A stretch of DNA of 64,000 nt from Sarcocystis neurona (Eukaryota > Apicomplexa > Conoidasida > Eucoccidiorida > Sarcocystidae): the NCBI GenBank assembly GCA_000727475.1, contig KL647312.1, forward strand, positions 1,500,793-1,564,792, in the 5' to 3' direction. This document shows positions 49,666 to 62,409 of the stretch, piece by piece. The position numbers and the translations under genes are program-made. The notes under the pieces are model-generated. The model saw nothing but the letters and a program-made list of their open reading frames with translations. It searched no databases and was not told the DNA's origin. Positions within the stretch are counted from its first letter, which is position 1. The number at the start of each line of letters is the position of its first letter.

Positions 49666-52600
49666 CGGAAGATTCGAGATGCTAGCATCCGCCTTCGATA
49701 TCTCACTCCCCGCTCCCTAATCCTCTATACATCTCGCCTGAATCTTCTTCACCACTTGTGCTCTGTCCTCTACGAAACCAGACTCGTCTGTGTATCTTAT
49801 TACCCAAATTTCCTCCTCAAAGTGCTTGCCATCCTTGCAAGCTGCTTCACTGGAAATATTCTTTTACACTTATCGAGAATCTTCCTCATCAATCTGCTCT
49901 CCAGGGATTAACAAGCAGCCTCGACGCGCTAAAGGATCCCTGTATACTGATTCAATCAAACATTCTCATCTCCTTACCGTTGACGCGCCCATATTTCTTC
50001 ATGTACATAGGCAGCTTTGATCCTTCACAAATATTTCCACAGGGGAGACCCTACAGCACTTGCGAAGAGCGCTCCGAAGAACGATTCCATCCATTTTAAA
50101 GTAAGACCTCCTCAGTTCATGTGTTGTGTTAGCTACGACGCTAACGTAGCTGCCTGAGGATGCGCCCCTACTTGCATCCGGCTTCACCACAGAAGTGTGT
50201 TGTGACACAAGTGTATGCGTGCTTCGATCCAGCTAATGCAACACTCGTCTTGTACGCCACGTGTGAAATTGTGTTCGTGCGCACATGACTGGCTACATAC
50301 GCAGTTGCTTCGTGCCTAAGCTTTGAGGCGTCTTCTTGACGTGTATATATATATATATATTATATGTATATGTTTACGTAGAATTCAATCATGAGTCCCT
50401 GCCGTGTGCGAATACATATCTTCTATTACCGTATAGGCAGTATGTGCGTCATGCTTTAGTCTGACGGCTTCAACAGATATAACCCCACTCTGTCTTTAAA
50501 ACTGTACCGTGTTCATACTCTAATGCCAAAATTCAGACAAGCGTAGTGCCGCTCTCCCTAGCAATCTAGGCTCATACTCTAATATCAAAAACATGTACCG
50601 GTGACGACGCAAAAATCATGCAGACCTATTAGAGAACACGGTCGGATTCTTGTCTCCCGCGCTCTCGACTCATCCGGTGCACGTGATTAGAGTGTAGTGC
50701 GACCGAGAATGACCCATAAACTGTGTAATACAGTACCCATTAATTAGCACACATGTATATATAGCGTTTACATATGTAGAAAGAGCACTCCGTACATATA
50801 TATGTATATGCGAAAATTTGTTTCTGTATACACATCTACCTGCACAGAATGCGCACGACATTTTTCTGCTACATAAAGAATTCTGTTCGTGGACGTACAA
50901 CAGTGTGCAATGTGGCCTACGCACACTTAACCCTAAGCCTAGATACTTCTAAAAATAAGCCAAAAAATCTTCTGCACGTCAGGCCGGCAACAGAATGGGG
51001 ACATCCGGATATATGGCAGATTTGTCTTGGTTAAACTAAGGTTGTGGGGCACAGAACCAAAGCCTTAATTTCGACGGGGGCATAGAGAGGCGACAGCTAC
51101 AAACAGGTACATATATACAGCCCGAAACGCAGACGATATCCCCAGTTTATGGGAAATATTTACGCACGTACGTAAGAGATTCATCAGTAAAAAATTCAAC
51201 ACTATTTAGTTCTCAAACATAAGGTGAAAGAGGTGCTCAACGACTGTAGAGCTTCACCGCGAAGAGAATGAGTGTGGTACGCAGATTCAATGTGGGATGA
51301 AGGTGACGTCCTACATTGCGGATCCAAACACGTGGTCGCATCCACTGCAGTGGCCGGCCTGCGGCGGACGGCGAAAAGACTGAGAAGTAAAGCGCTATTC
51401 CACATACATAAATGTTCATCGCATTCTCGCTGGTGAAAACCGATATGCAGCTGTGGAGCTGCGTAGCCTTAACGAGTGAATTACATATATACATATATGT
51501 ATATATATATATATATATGCACGAATACATATACTATACACGTACATACAGGTGCGGTCCTGCACGGATGCTTGTAGCTCTCATAGAATATCAATCGGCT
51601 GTCTACATATCTCTAACTATCTGCACGCCTCTCTTTCTGTTGTGTTAGAGGAAAGCCTACGTGGCCGCCGCTTACTCTTCTTGAGAATCACGAAGTCAAA
51701 TAGTATACGTGTTGTATACGGGGTCCTCGCAGGACTAAACACTTCAACAGCAAATGTTGGCGATTGACATACACCCTCATCAATAAAAGCGTGCATACAC
51801 CTATATACTTATATATATATATATATATATATGTATATAGCGCAAGTGGTGACACTGTAGGCACACGTATAAAATGTGTATCTTAGGGGTGGAGTATATA
51901 TGTATGGCGCAAGTGGTGACACTGTAGACACACGTATACAATGTGTATATCAGGTTCGAGTACTGAGACAGCAGTAATACACTATGTAGTCTGCTAGAGT
52001 GGACATACCTTTTTTCACACGAGTCCAGAACATGTCTTGCTCACTGAACGGAGCCGAATTCAAGTACGTTCACCACAAGTAATCTGCAGCACAGAGGTGA
52101 TGTCTACGAATGCGCTGTCCTCGTTAAAAAATAAAAACCCACCCTGAACACGCACACGGACGCTGTGCACGTGCAGCCACAGCCACGTAAAAAAGTCCTT
52201 ACCATTGCCAACTTTCTTCCTACTACTGCTACTACTCTTTTAAGGGCACCTGTAGCACTACTGGTAGTGCGTCCCCTCCTGTAACCATACTATCCCAAAT
52301 CCTGAAACACGTGATGTCAGTTTGATTACAACTACTATGAGGACTGCTAAAGGGCTGCTATTGACACGGCCTCCTACGGAGCAGAGCTCAAGGGTATACA
52401 CGATGACTCCTACTGGTGAATGACACCAGAATCGTCTACATGGTGTACTGCAGTAGTATAACCGTAGTTACGAGCCCCGGTTCTTTAATGCGACAGCCGT
52501 CATTTTCGCGTCTTTCGCAGGGCGGCTTCCACTGGAGAGCATCCCAGTCCCTCTGTAATACTAATGCTCACGCAGGCTCCATGACCGCTACAAAGGAAGT

Positions 52601-53420
52601 ACGCAGTTGTGAAAAGACCCCTCCTTCACACTTACGCAGTGCGTGTACACACGCATTCGAGTGACCTTGTGGCTATCGAATCGATTCCGCCAGGTAAAAG
52701 GTACTTCTTAAATGGAAGGAAGTCTCTATCTTGAATCCTACAAGCGCGTTGAGCAGAGGCAGAAGCAGTTGGAATGTGCTCCGTGCGTTTCTTGAACCGC
52801 TGTTCGCCGTACGTGTGTGTGTCCGTTTATACGTAATACACGTGCATGGACGAGCCGATGCGTATATGTGTCTATACATATTTATTTGGGACATAAAATA
52901 CAGAAACATCCGCGATGCACGACGAAAGGCTGAAAGGTGACAATGACTGTCGTATTCAGCGGACTCGTTGCCTTCATACCCGCCTTCTTCACCGAAGACC
53001 CACAAGCATATGCCTATGTGTGGGTATCTGCCTTTCTACCTCTACTGATCTGTAGGGGTGTATAGAAATATACCCACACTTGAACAGTCAGACACGCAGA
53101 CGAACTTGTTGCGCGAACTAAGGAGAAAATATGATCATTCGTGTGCTCACCCTGTATTCGCCGCAAAGACGCCCGACTGCAAAGCGCGCGGCTTACCGCT
53201 TTGCACAAGAGTTGAGGAACAACTTCAAAATGACTCGATGTGAAAGCGCAGCACTTTTTGACCATCTGTCAGTGTCTGCAAATCTCCCCTCACAGCAAGC
53301 ATGTGGCCCGTCAGACATACCTCCACACAAAGTTCGTGTACGCGTATGGTGTTTAGCCATACATACGTATATTTGTATATATACGTATATATATATATAT
53401 TGATTCCGTATATGCATACA
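49666..53420. other. AT-microsatellite-rich, gene-poor stretch
   Basis: No gene was recognised. AT or TA dinucleotide tracts occur at about 50342-50372, 51483-51520, 51811-51832 and 53380-53402. Short frames are shadows of these tracts or lack coding-like composition. Confidence 0.5.
51833..51953. repeat. 67-bp direct duplication
   Basis: GCGCAAGTGGTGACACTGTA followed by a (G/A)-CACACGTATA-AATGTGTAT block occurs at about 51840 and again at 51907. Each copy is preceded by a TATATGTAT tract, giving a 67-bp period. The first copy starts directly after an (AT)n microsatellite. Confidence 0.85.
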
Positions 53421-54595
53421 GTGTGTCTCACATAAAAATTCCTCCTGGCCCTACTGCCTGTCTGTACGTGCCGCTGCTGTTTCCCCTGCGTACGGGCGTC
53501 CCATCAACTTCTCCACCGGCTACGAGTGCTCCTGTCAGCTGCGTCTGGTGCTGTCAGCGTGTCCTTCTGCTGCCTCTACTTGCTGTTGTTTGCCTTTGCC
53601 GATGTCAGGTGCCCCTGCTGTTTGCCGGTGCTTCCCTCGTCCTATTGTACTCAAACAGTCATCTAACGCGGCCGAAAAAAGGCAGACTCTCCCTCACTTG
53701 GGCTCGTACAGCTACTTTACTGCTTCCTGCTGCCGTAGCGCTATCGCCACTGTTTGGAGTTGCTGCAGAGGTCTAGAACTGCAGCAGCGATCTGTGCTGA
53801 TGTGCTGCACAAACCTGTGGTTGCAGCTAATCCCTGTATCCACAAGAAGGGGAGACGCTTTTGTAGTGGGTGCTGCTTTTGGACCCTGCTGTAGTGATAC
53901 ACACGAGCTCTTCGGCTGTACGCGGAACACTTAGAAAAGCGGTAGCGTTTCGCCTTCTGCCGCTGTTGTCTGCTTCCGCTGCAGCAGTCTCCTCGGGCTG
54001 CGGGTGCTCCCCTGATACACGACAGAAAGGCATCGGTGTCGCTTCTGCCCCTAGTGCTTCCACCCAGAGCTCATGCCGCTAACTAGAAGATGCTCTGTAG
54101 CTCTGGAGAGAAAAACTCACTTCTGACGGCGCTGGTGCTGCTGGTGCTGATCTCTGGGGCTGCTCGTGCTGCTTTCTGCGGCAACGCTCAACGACCTGTT
54201 TCACCGAAAGACGGAGCAGACGATGATGCGCCTTTTCTCTTTTCGTTGTCCGCTGCAAGTCAAACAGCTACACCACCTACGCCAGAAACACTGCTGCACT
54301 AGCTTCTGCTGCTGGCGTCTGCTTTTTTGCAGTGCCCAGTTCTACCAACGAGGTAATTTCCTGTCTCCTCTGTTCGGGCCGTTGCTAATACCTGGTGCCT
54401 GTGCGGCAACACGCTGCTGCTGTCGACACCTGCTACTGCTGCGCTCTGCTGCTGCTGCTGCTGCACCTGCTGTCTGCTGTTGCATCGATCCGAAGTCCTG
54501 CGATCCGCTACCGCGTCAGCTATTGGCTGCCGCACGCGGGGCTATCTGCTGCTGCCGCTGTCTGCAGTCAGTCGTTTCTGCCATTTCTGCAGCAG

Positions 54596-55952
54596 CTAGC
54601 TATCAATCGACGATGAAGAGGACTTCGCTCCCTTTTTCTCGTTGCCGCTGCTGCTGCGGCTGAAAGAAAAAGGGGAAGACAAAGATTGTGCGAGACCGCC
54701 CCCCGCCAAACTCGTACGTCCGCCCTGCGTCAAAGAACTTTCCCATCGCACTGCTGTTGACTTTCTGCTGCTAAGCAGTCTCGATAGCACTGGGAAAGAT
54801 TCTCCTTCGTCTCGTCGGTGCTCTGCCTCTTCCTGTTGGTTCTCTTCTGAATCTCTTCCGTGTTGTCGCTGCTCCGACTCTTCCTCTTCTTTTCCCTCTG
54901 AATCTTCTTCGCGAATTCGCAGGACGCTGCGGCGTTGCCCCCACTGACGCCTTTCCGCGGCACCAGCAGCCGCGTCCCGGTAACCTTCCTCCTGGTCTTC
55001 TGCAGGGGAAAGGGAAACTTCTTCTTCCTCTTCAGACTCTTTACTTGCTGGCAAATACAGCTCGGCCTCTGACTCCGCCTCTTCCGCTTCTGTGGCAGGT
55101 AACGCAAGTGGCTCGGCTTCGTCTTTCTCTCTCATGCTCTCTGCAAGGACCAAAGAAAGCCCTTCCTTCCCTCTATCGAATGCTGCCTCTCCCTCTGCTT
55201 CGGCTTCCCCTTCCGCTGCCGCCGCCGGCCTCTCCTCTGGTTCAGTCAGCGCCGCTTCAGGCTGCGGCGCTGCAGGGGGCGCAGTCGAGGTATCTGCAGG
55301 CGACTGCAGCTGGACAGAATCAACCGCTTTGTCCTGCATGCCTTTCCAATCGTCCTGCTCTGCTGCTTCCTCCACCACGCCTTGCTTCTCCTGTTGCTCT
55401 TCCTGCAGCTGTTCAGGCTGCGGCTGCTGCTCGGGCTGCGGCTGCTGCTCAGGCTGCTGCTGTTTCACGTCAGCTGCTGCCGGCGGGCATGTGGGCAGCG
55501 CAGACGCAGCAATAGCGTCAACAGCGTCCACGTCAGGAGTACCACGTGTAAAGGGATCCGGGCAGGGGCAGTGGTAGGGACAGAGGCACGCAACTGGGTG
55601 CCTGAAGTGCGCAGCTACCCATGCTGCTACTGTTTTTTCATCTCCTCCCAGCAGCACATCCTCTTCGGCAGATTCCTGCTGCTGACCCATTTGAGCCTCT
55701 GTAGCCAAACCAGCACCAGCAGCAGCACCACTAACGCCAGCCCCTGGCAATGCCTCAAACCTTCCTGCTGCTGTTGCGGCCTGTTGCTGCTGCCGTGACA
55801 CCTGCTGGATGCTACCTAGGCGAGGACGCCCCGTAGCAGCCGACAGCGAAGCCGCCTCTCCTGCGGCTGTGCGAGGAACATTGTCCTCTTCGCTTTCCCC
55901 TGTGAACGCGGTGGACAGGCAGCACAGGAAGACGACAACTGCGACGATATAT
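54596..55952 (-). CDS. Secreted Gln/Glu-rich protein, main exon
   Basis: After a pyrimidine-rich acceptor (GTTCGATACAG) the frame is open for 451 codons to TAG. It begins with a hydrophobic stretch (YIVAVVVFLCCLSTAFTG) that looks like a signal peptide, with the start codon on an upstream exon that was not found. An acidic, Ala/Gln-rich segment follows. Then comes a non-repetitive stretch with a Cys cluster (HPVACLCPYHCPCPDPF), a Gln-Pro repeat (QPQPEQQPQPEQ), and long Glu/Ala and Glu/Ser-rich regions. The C-terminus is Ser-rich. No transmembrane segment or GPI-like tail was seen. The composition is typical of coccidian homopolymer-rich proteins, so the function is unknown; secretion is inferred from the N-terminus only. 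Because CAG DNA opens all frames, there is a real risk that parts are not translated. Confidence 0.6.
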
Positions 55953-57196
55953 CTGTATCGAACAGAAGCACCAGCAACAGCCTACCACCCGACTGCAGCA
56001 GCAGCTGCCGCACAGAAAGGGAGAGCAGAAGCGGCAGCAGCAGCACCAAGTCAAGCAGCAGCCGCAGCGAAAAAATGCTCAGCAACAGCATATAAACAAC
56101 CAACGCAGCAGCACGAGCAGCAGCACAAGATGGGCCGGCAGCAATCGCAGCAGCGTAGCACGCAGCAGCTATACCAGCAGCCGAACAAACCGCACGAGAG
56201 GGGCACAAGCAATAAAAGCAGCCAAATAATACAGACGGCGTTGTGAAGGCGATGCCTATGTGGAAACGGATGCGCCCCCACGTATTCTGCTCTTGTTGTT
56301 GATATGTCGTTTTCTTTCCTTCTCCTTTCGTTATTAAGCGCGCCGCAGGCGCCGCCGCATCTATGTATGTGTGCGCAGTCGTAGCCGTATACGAAAAACA
56401 TATACGTCATATCTACACACGCAGCGTGCTCCACTTCAACAAGCAGACGAGGAAACATCTCTGCCGCTCCCGTGCGAAGATAAATTTAGTCGCGTCTTTA
56501 GCCCACACTTGTCAAAACCGTAGTAGTAGTGCGGTGTCCCCTGCAGCAACTGCTATCACATGCAGCGCGCGTTCGTCTTGTGCTGAAGGCGCCTCCAACT
56601 TCTCCTCCTCCTTCAGCAGCAGCAAACAGCGAGTTGCAAAAGCGGGACTGAGCGGGTGTTTCTCAACAAACATAGACCACAATTCCCATGCATTAGCAGC
56701 TGCCTGCAGTAGCAACCGCGGCAAAACGATGCATGCAAAAACTCCTGCCTTTCTCGAACGCCAGAGGCAGTCAAGTGCGGTGCGCAGCCCCACACAACCG
56801 CAGCAGCCCGCTACGTGCGTAGGCCAGCGTGAGGGGCGGCGTGTCGACGCAACGGGCAGCTTGCCTCTCCAGCCCCTCCCCCACGTATTAACAGCAGCCA
56901 CGCCACGCACACATTTGGGAGCCCGAGGGCGCCAGCAATAAGGAAGTGAGACCGAGGTCGAACGCAGCAGCACAGCTGCAACGAACGCGGGGCGCAGACA
57001 GCAGCAGTGGCTGCAGCAGCATCGAAGATGGACGCAGCAGCACGAGGAAGGGGAAAAGCGTACGTACGTGCATCCGCCTGTGGCGCAGCACACAGCCTAC
57101 GCACCAACAGCTGCGCTAGTAGCTCTGCGCACCACTGAGGAGACAGAAGCACTACACCTGTACACACCCCGTCAATATACGTATGCACACACACAT

Positions 57197-57220
57197 GTAT
57201 ATATATATATATATATATAT
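57197..57220. repeat. (AT)n microsatellite
   Basis: Twelve AT dinucleotides preceded by ACACACACATGT. A similar short AT tract lies at 61265-61276. Confidence 0.85.
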
Positions 57221-58047
57221 GTACGCAGAGACGCGCATTCACGTTTTCACACAAACCCTTATATGCCTTTGCGAGGGTGCTGCTAGAAGAGGGGCAACGA
57301 AAGTGTTGCAACTCTTACCGCCTTCAGCTCGCGCCTCTTCGAAGACCTTCTCCATATCTGCGTGCCGAACTGCAGCACAGCAGGCGACGCAGCAGCAAAG
57401 CGAGAGTGGCGGCAGTGCTGCGAGGGGCGCAGACGCACTGCCATCTAAAACCACGCCCAGGCAGGAGGCGCAGCAACACGAAGACAGCAAAAGGAGAACG
57501 CAAATAGCCGCAGCGCGACAACACGGGCGCCAGCAGTCAGGCGCGCGCAACAGAGACAGTAGACCAGCAGCAGCAAAATGAGCGGGGAACAGCAGCACAG
57601 CGCTACGTATACACAGGACGGTACGCATTAGCTAGAATGCACAGGGATCTCTGAATAAATACAGCAAGGAGGGCAGCAGGTGTGTGCACATATGTGAAGG
57701 CGAGCGTGTGCAGGCGTGTGCGTGTGTGTGGACACGCAGCTGCATGCATCTCGGAAAATTGACGCGTGTCTTCTCCAGAAACTGGGTGTCTGGGCTTGGA
57801 CGGGACGGGTGTGCGTCCGTCTCTATGTTATCTTTACGTCTCTCCCCATCTGTCCAGCCGTGGTGTACTGCTCCATGACCACAAAAGCACATGCGAAAGC
57901 AAGATCCTTCTTTAACAGACATACACGTGCACTACGGCGTACTGAAAACGAGGGTATACGCACAGCTGCAGAAGAGAGACGCAGTCTGTCCCCGCAAGAG
58001 AAACGAGACGAGCAGCAATTTGCTCCTGTCAAGTCGCTGCACCCGGT

Positions 58048-58069
58048 GGCAGCAGCAGCAGCAGCAGCA
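58048..58069. repeat. (CAG)n repeat
   Basis: Seven perfect GCA triplets in a row inside the CAG-rich segment. A similar run of five to six lies at about 58495-58511. Confidence 0.9.
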
Positions 58070-60183
58070 AACCGATGAAGTCTCCGCACGGGGCTGGTCG
58101 GCTGGCTTCGCACGGGGCCAGCTAGCGCTGCAGCACGCCGTATAACGCAGAGAAGCAGCAGCGACAGAAGAGAGGACGGCGCACAGCGCGCCAACTGCAA
58201 CAGCCACTTCTCCGCGTACACCTGTGCGCGGCAGGTCACGCGTGGAACAGGGAGAGGGGCACACGGGGGGGAAGTGTCAAACGCGTAGCAGCACTAGCAG
58301 CACCGGCTGCCGGAAGCAGAGGAAAAAGCAACGCGGTAGACCTGCTTCTTCGGCTTCGCTCTGCGACTATATTTACCTGTCCAGCTCAGAGAAAAGAAGT
58401 CGAAGAAGTGCAGGAGCCAGAGCAACAAAACCCCCAGCAGACAGAGACCTCCTAAGACACACAAAATTGCAACAGCAACAGAGGCGAATTCCACAGCAGC
58501 AGCAGCAGCAAAAGCTGACGCGTCTGCACCGAAGAAGTCGAAAAGAGGCGGCTTCTGCACGAGCAGCAGCACGAGGGCAGGGGCAGACATGTAACAAAAA
58601 CCCTGCGTGAAAGCAGAATAATGACAAGATACCTCCTACTACAACATCACTTACCAGAGGGATACTCACCATCGCTACGATGCTTCCGCAGCCCCGGCAG
58701 CAACACGTCGAGAGAAAGTTACAAGTACATGAACACGCCAAACGTCACCGAAACCGTCGTTGCCTGTGTCTGAATACCCACCTACGCACAGGCGCGTGGA
58801 TGTGTTCACCTCCCCGCTACAAAAGTGCGCTGATGGCGCGCGTCCATCGCCCCTCGTCATAGATCTTAACAACAGCACTTCTCGAGGCAGTGCACCGGGG
58901 CAACAAAGAAGACGAAGCAGGAGAAGACTGCTGGCGGCGCAGCGACCAGCCAGAGAGGCAGACGCGTGGCCTACCGAAGAACTTGGAAGTGGAGTCAACG
59001 AAGGGTGGTGAAGCACGGTCGCCCTATGTAACGAAATTCCACACGTACATGAACGCGCAAGCGCACAGGTCGTGAAGATCATCTGCATGCACGTAAAAGC
59101 GTAGACCGAGCGGGCTGCTCGATACTCCAGCGATGCCACCCGCAGACACAGAGCCGTCCCCCACAGGTGCAAACATTCACGCAGGCGTGCCCGGGTGCGC
59201 AGCACACAGAAAACAACTGCCACCAACAACACGCATACAAAAACAGGCATGCAGGCATGCAAGTGTGAAGCGTTGCAGCAGATATTCCCGGGCACAGACA
59301 CACACCACGCCGTTCCCAGAGATGAATATACGGGACAATCCCGAGGTCGACTCTAACTTCCCTGTCATCTACTTTTCTCCCTTTCTCTTGAAGTAAATAT
59401 ATATAAACCTCCCAAGGGTCTGACCGCAGACAGTCGGTGGCATGCAGACCCACGCCCAGCGTTTCGCGCTCGCTTATCTGTGCATCCACGCGTGTGTGCG
59501 CCTTCAGACACCCGGTCCAGGTGTTCCCACACTTCCCAAATATTCCTGCTGACAACTGGTGGTTGACGCCTGGGCACAGGCCCTCGTATATTTACGCTCA
59601 CGCCTACGTATATACATGCACCACTCCACACGTCTACGTGTACCAAGCAGCGACACACACTTGGCCTAGGGGCACCCACACACATGCAAGCTCAGTAGGA
59701 TAGCTCGTTTGACTGGTTTCTGTAGCCGCCTCCTCCCCCTTTTCCTTCTCTCAGTTTTCGTCGTCTGTCTTGTGCCTCCCGCTCCTGGCTACACCACTGC
59801 ATGCAACGCTACCCCCGCACAACGGAGCAGCTTTCTTCCACGTTCTTCCCTCAGCTCTTCTGTCTTCTTCGCCTCTCTTCCGACTCTTTACTTGCTGCTC
59901 GTTCCTTCCTTTTCCCTCTTCTTCACTCCTTCGCGTCCCCGTTACCTGCGCAGATACAGGAGTACGCGAGAGCGTCGTTGCAGCTGCCAACCACCGGCCC
60001 CGGTGAAAGAAAAACTATCGACTTCTTTGCTTTCCACTCCTCCGCCGGCCAACCTGATCCGCATCAAACAGCAGACGCAACAGGCAACGGAACTTAGAAA
60101 GGTCAGCAGCGACAAAAACCAGCAGCACCATTGCCGATAAGACGCGGCACCATGCAACACCAGCTGCTAAAGGAAGCAACGAC

Positions 60184-60354
60184 AGTAGCAGCAAGCGACG
60201 GCAGCGGCAGGAAGCAATGACAGCAGAAGCAAGGTGGGACAGTAGAAGCAAGGTGGGACAGTAGAAGCAAGGTGCGACAGTAGAAGCAAGCTACGACGGC
60301 AGAACCAACGTACGACAGCAGCAGCAAGCTACGACAGCAACAGCATGCCACGGC
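60184..60354. repeat. 19-bp minisatellite, about eight diverged units
   Basis: The unit AGTAGAAGCAAGGTGGGAC repeats with an exact 19-bp period from 60222, with changes increasing toward both ends (for example AGTAGAAGCAAGCTACGAC and AGCAGCAGCAAGCTACGAC). A 19-bp period shifts frame at each unit, so it is not a protein repeat. Confidence 0.85.
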
Positions 60355-60839
60355 AGCAGAACCAGACACCAGCAGAAGCGACCGGTCGCAGCACCACCAA
60401 GCATTACCAGCCAGCAGCCGAGTAGCGCTGTTCAGCAGCGGCAGCGGCGCCTGACTCCTCGCCGCAGCAGCAGCAACAGGTCTACTTCAACACACAGACA
60501 GCAGCACCAGCCATGCGATAGCGGCCACCGGAGGGTTAGCAGCTGCAGACAGATGAAACAGCGGGACGTACGGCAATTCCATTACACCGCAGTAGAAGCT
60601 AACGCAGCAGCAGCAGCTTTCGGTGAGCGGTAGCAGCGGGCGGAGTGCCCAAGGGCTGCAGCGACAACACGCGCGCTGTACACAGCAGTGGCAGGAGTAG
60701 GTATGGCCGCATCGCAAAGCAGCCGCAACACCGAAGCCAGCAGCACCAGGCGGGGGGACAGAGCAACAGCAGTGGTAAGCAGGAGAAGCTCTAGTCAGTC
60801 CACGTCGCGCACAGGATGGACGACGTTCGAAGGAATTAC

Positions 60840-62400
60840 AACCTGCGAGGAAAGTACGGAAGGCTGAAAGAACAAAGAGGCAGACCTGCGCCGCCAGCGG
60901 CGGCTTCATGTAAAAAAGACGGTAGGTAATTCAGGCCAAGGAAAGGGGCAGTGTTGCTGTTGCAACAACTTCGACGCGCGCAGAAGACAAGCGGAGAAAG
61001 GAGAGCAGAAAACCGACAACGTGTGGGAAAAACGAGAGCAAGAGGAAGGGAGATATGCCAGGGAGGTAGCGAAGAAGTGGACGTGAGGAACGGGACTGTC
61101 GACAAAGAAGAGAAGGGGACCGAAAAGAAAAGCGTCACTCACTCGAGCACGTTTTGACAAAAGATGAAGTCCATCTTGCACCAGCAAAACACATGTGGAA
61201 AAACGCTCCTTTCTTTGTCTCTCGAACACCTGCAGCACCGCGACCCTAGCGTGCATGCAGAAACATATATATATATACACGTGTATGTGTAGTGCGTCCC
61301 ATGCGCATATCAGATAAATAGTTCGAATATAGGGAAGTTTATGTACACCTGTATACCTCTGTACATATATACATATACGTATGTGTACGTCAGCAGTTCG
61401 CGGAAGGCAGCGCGTGCGTCTGCGACTGTGTAGGCAGTTTTAAGACAGCGGATCCGGAAGGTGTGGACGGTGAGGAGAGACGAATAAGAAAGAAACGCGA
61501 CAACAACACAATCCTTGCAAACAAATAGACAGAGAGTGGAACAACCGCATGTCCAGGCGCTCAGAAGGTGAATAGAGAGCACAGATAGCAGAGAGAGAGA
61601 GAAGTTGCTCTATCCACATAAAGTGCGGAAGCGTACGAAGTACGCGAGCGCCCGACAGCGCAGAGAAGAACCGACGCAGAACAGCAGCACTTTCTTCCGC
61701 GGAACAGAGGCCCAGGACAGTCATCTATTTTGACTGATACGAAGCTCACAGCAGAAAGAACTACTGGAGAGGGGAAGGAGGCATGGGTTGAGCCCCTACG
61801 GAATAGGGCAGAGAAGTGCTGCAGCTACATGCCAAGGCGAGACGCACCTCACTGCTCTTTCATGGGCGACTGACAGAGAAAGTAAAACAGAACACTTATC
61901 CCTGAGTGGATAAAAAGAACATGTTTCAAGAGTAGAGAGGGGGATGGAAAAACTTCACTACGGAAAATTCGACAACAGCAGTTCTTTTAACGAGAGGAGT
62001 AAGGCTCCGAGCAAAACGAGAGCACTCCAAGAATGAGTGCACTCGGGCACAGCTCCAACAACAAAAGGTGTAAAGTTTAGTCGAGGAAAAACTCTGCACG
62101 CAAGTGGAAAAACGTGAATGTTCCTTGTGAAAAGAGGAAGAAAGAGAGATCGTGATGGACGCGAGTGTCAGCCGTGAATCAAAGAAAGACACCAGGACGT
62201 ACACCGTCTTTCCTTGCAGCAACGCAATATCTACGATGAACAGAAAAGAAATGCAACAATACAAAGAATCTTGCTGGGGAGACATAGCACTGCTGCAAAG
62301 AAGACACGTACCTACAGACGAAGAGAGATTCGCCGACGAAGACACACACGCAGAGGCCAGAGACAATTGCTTTGAGGAAGTGACATACCCGTCGTCAGAG
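60840..62400. other. Stretch without a recognised gene
   Basis: The minus strand is pyrimidine-rich (many TTTCTTC/TCTCTC runs), so frames look Ser/Leu/Phe-rich and hydrophobic without being genes. The transmembrane exon and 3' end of the CDC50-like gene should lie here on the minus strand, but I could not place them with confidence. Confidence 0.35.
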
Positions 62401-62409
62401 AACTCCTGC

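Larger units (their letters stand above)
53430..60830. other. CAG/CTG trinucleotide-rich segment
   Basis: From about 53.4 kb interrupted CTG/CAG triplets become dense (CTGCTGCTG runs at 54.42-54.48 kb, AGCAGCAGC at 56.03, 58.05 and 58.50 kb). GC content also rises compared with the segment before it. On both strands all frames become Gln, Ala, Ser, Leu or Cys-rich and look open, so most long frames here are repeat artefacts. Only the minus-strand exon at 54.6-56.0 kb has non-repetitive coding features. The pattern resembles the repeat-rich segments described for Eimeria chromosomes. Confidence 0.7.

Noticed and set aside
53423..54663. Plus-strand Leu/Cys/Ser-rich frames
   Set aside because: They are translations of CTG triplets in the repeat-rich segment; frames of similar composition appear on all strands there.
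55809..56246. Plus-strand Ala/Gln-rich frame of 145 codons
   Set aside because: Its 5' part is antisense to the signal-peptide region of the minus-strand exon and the rest is pure CAG repeat translation.
58675..59301. Minus-strand open frame of 208 codons
   Set aside because: Cys/Arg/Leu-rich composition without motifs or splice support in repeat-rich DNA; judged a chance frame.
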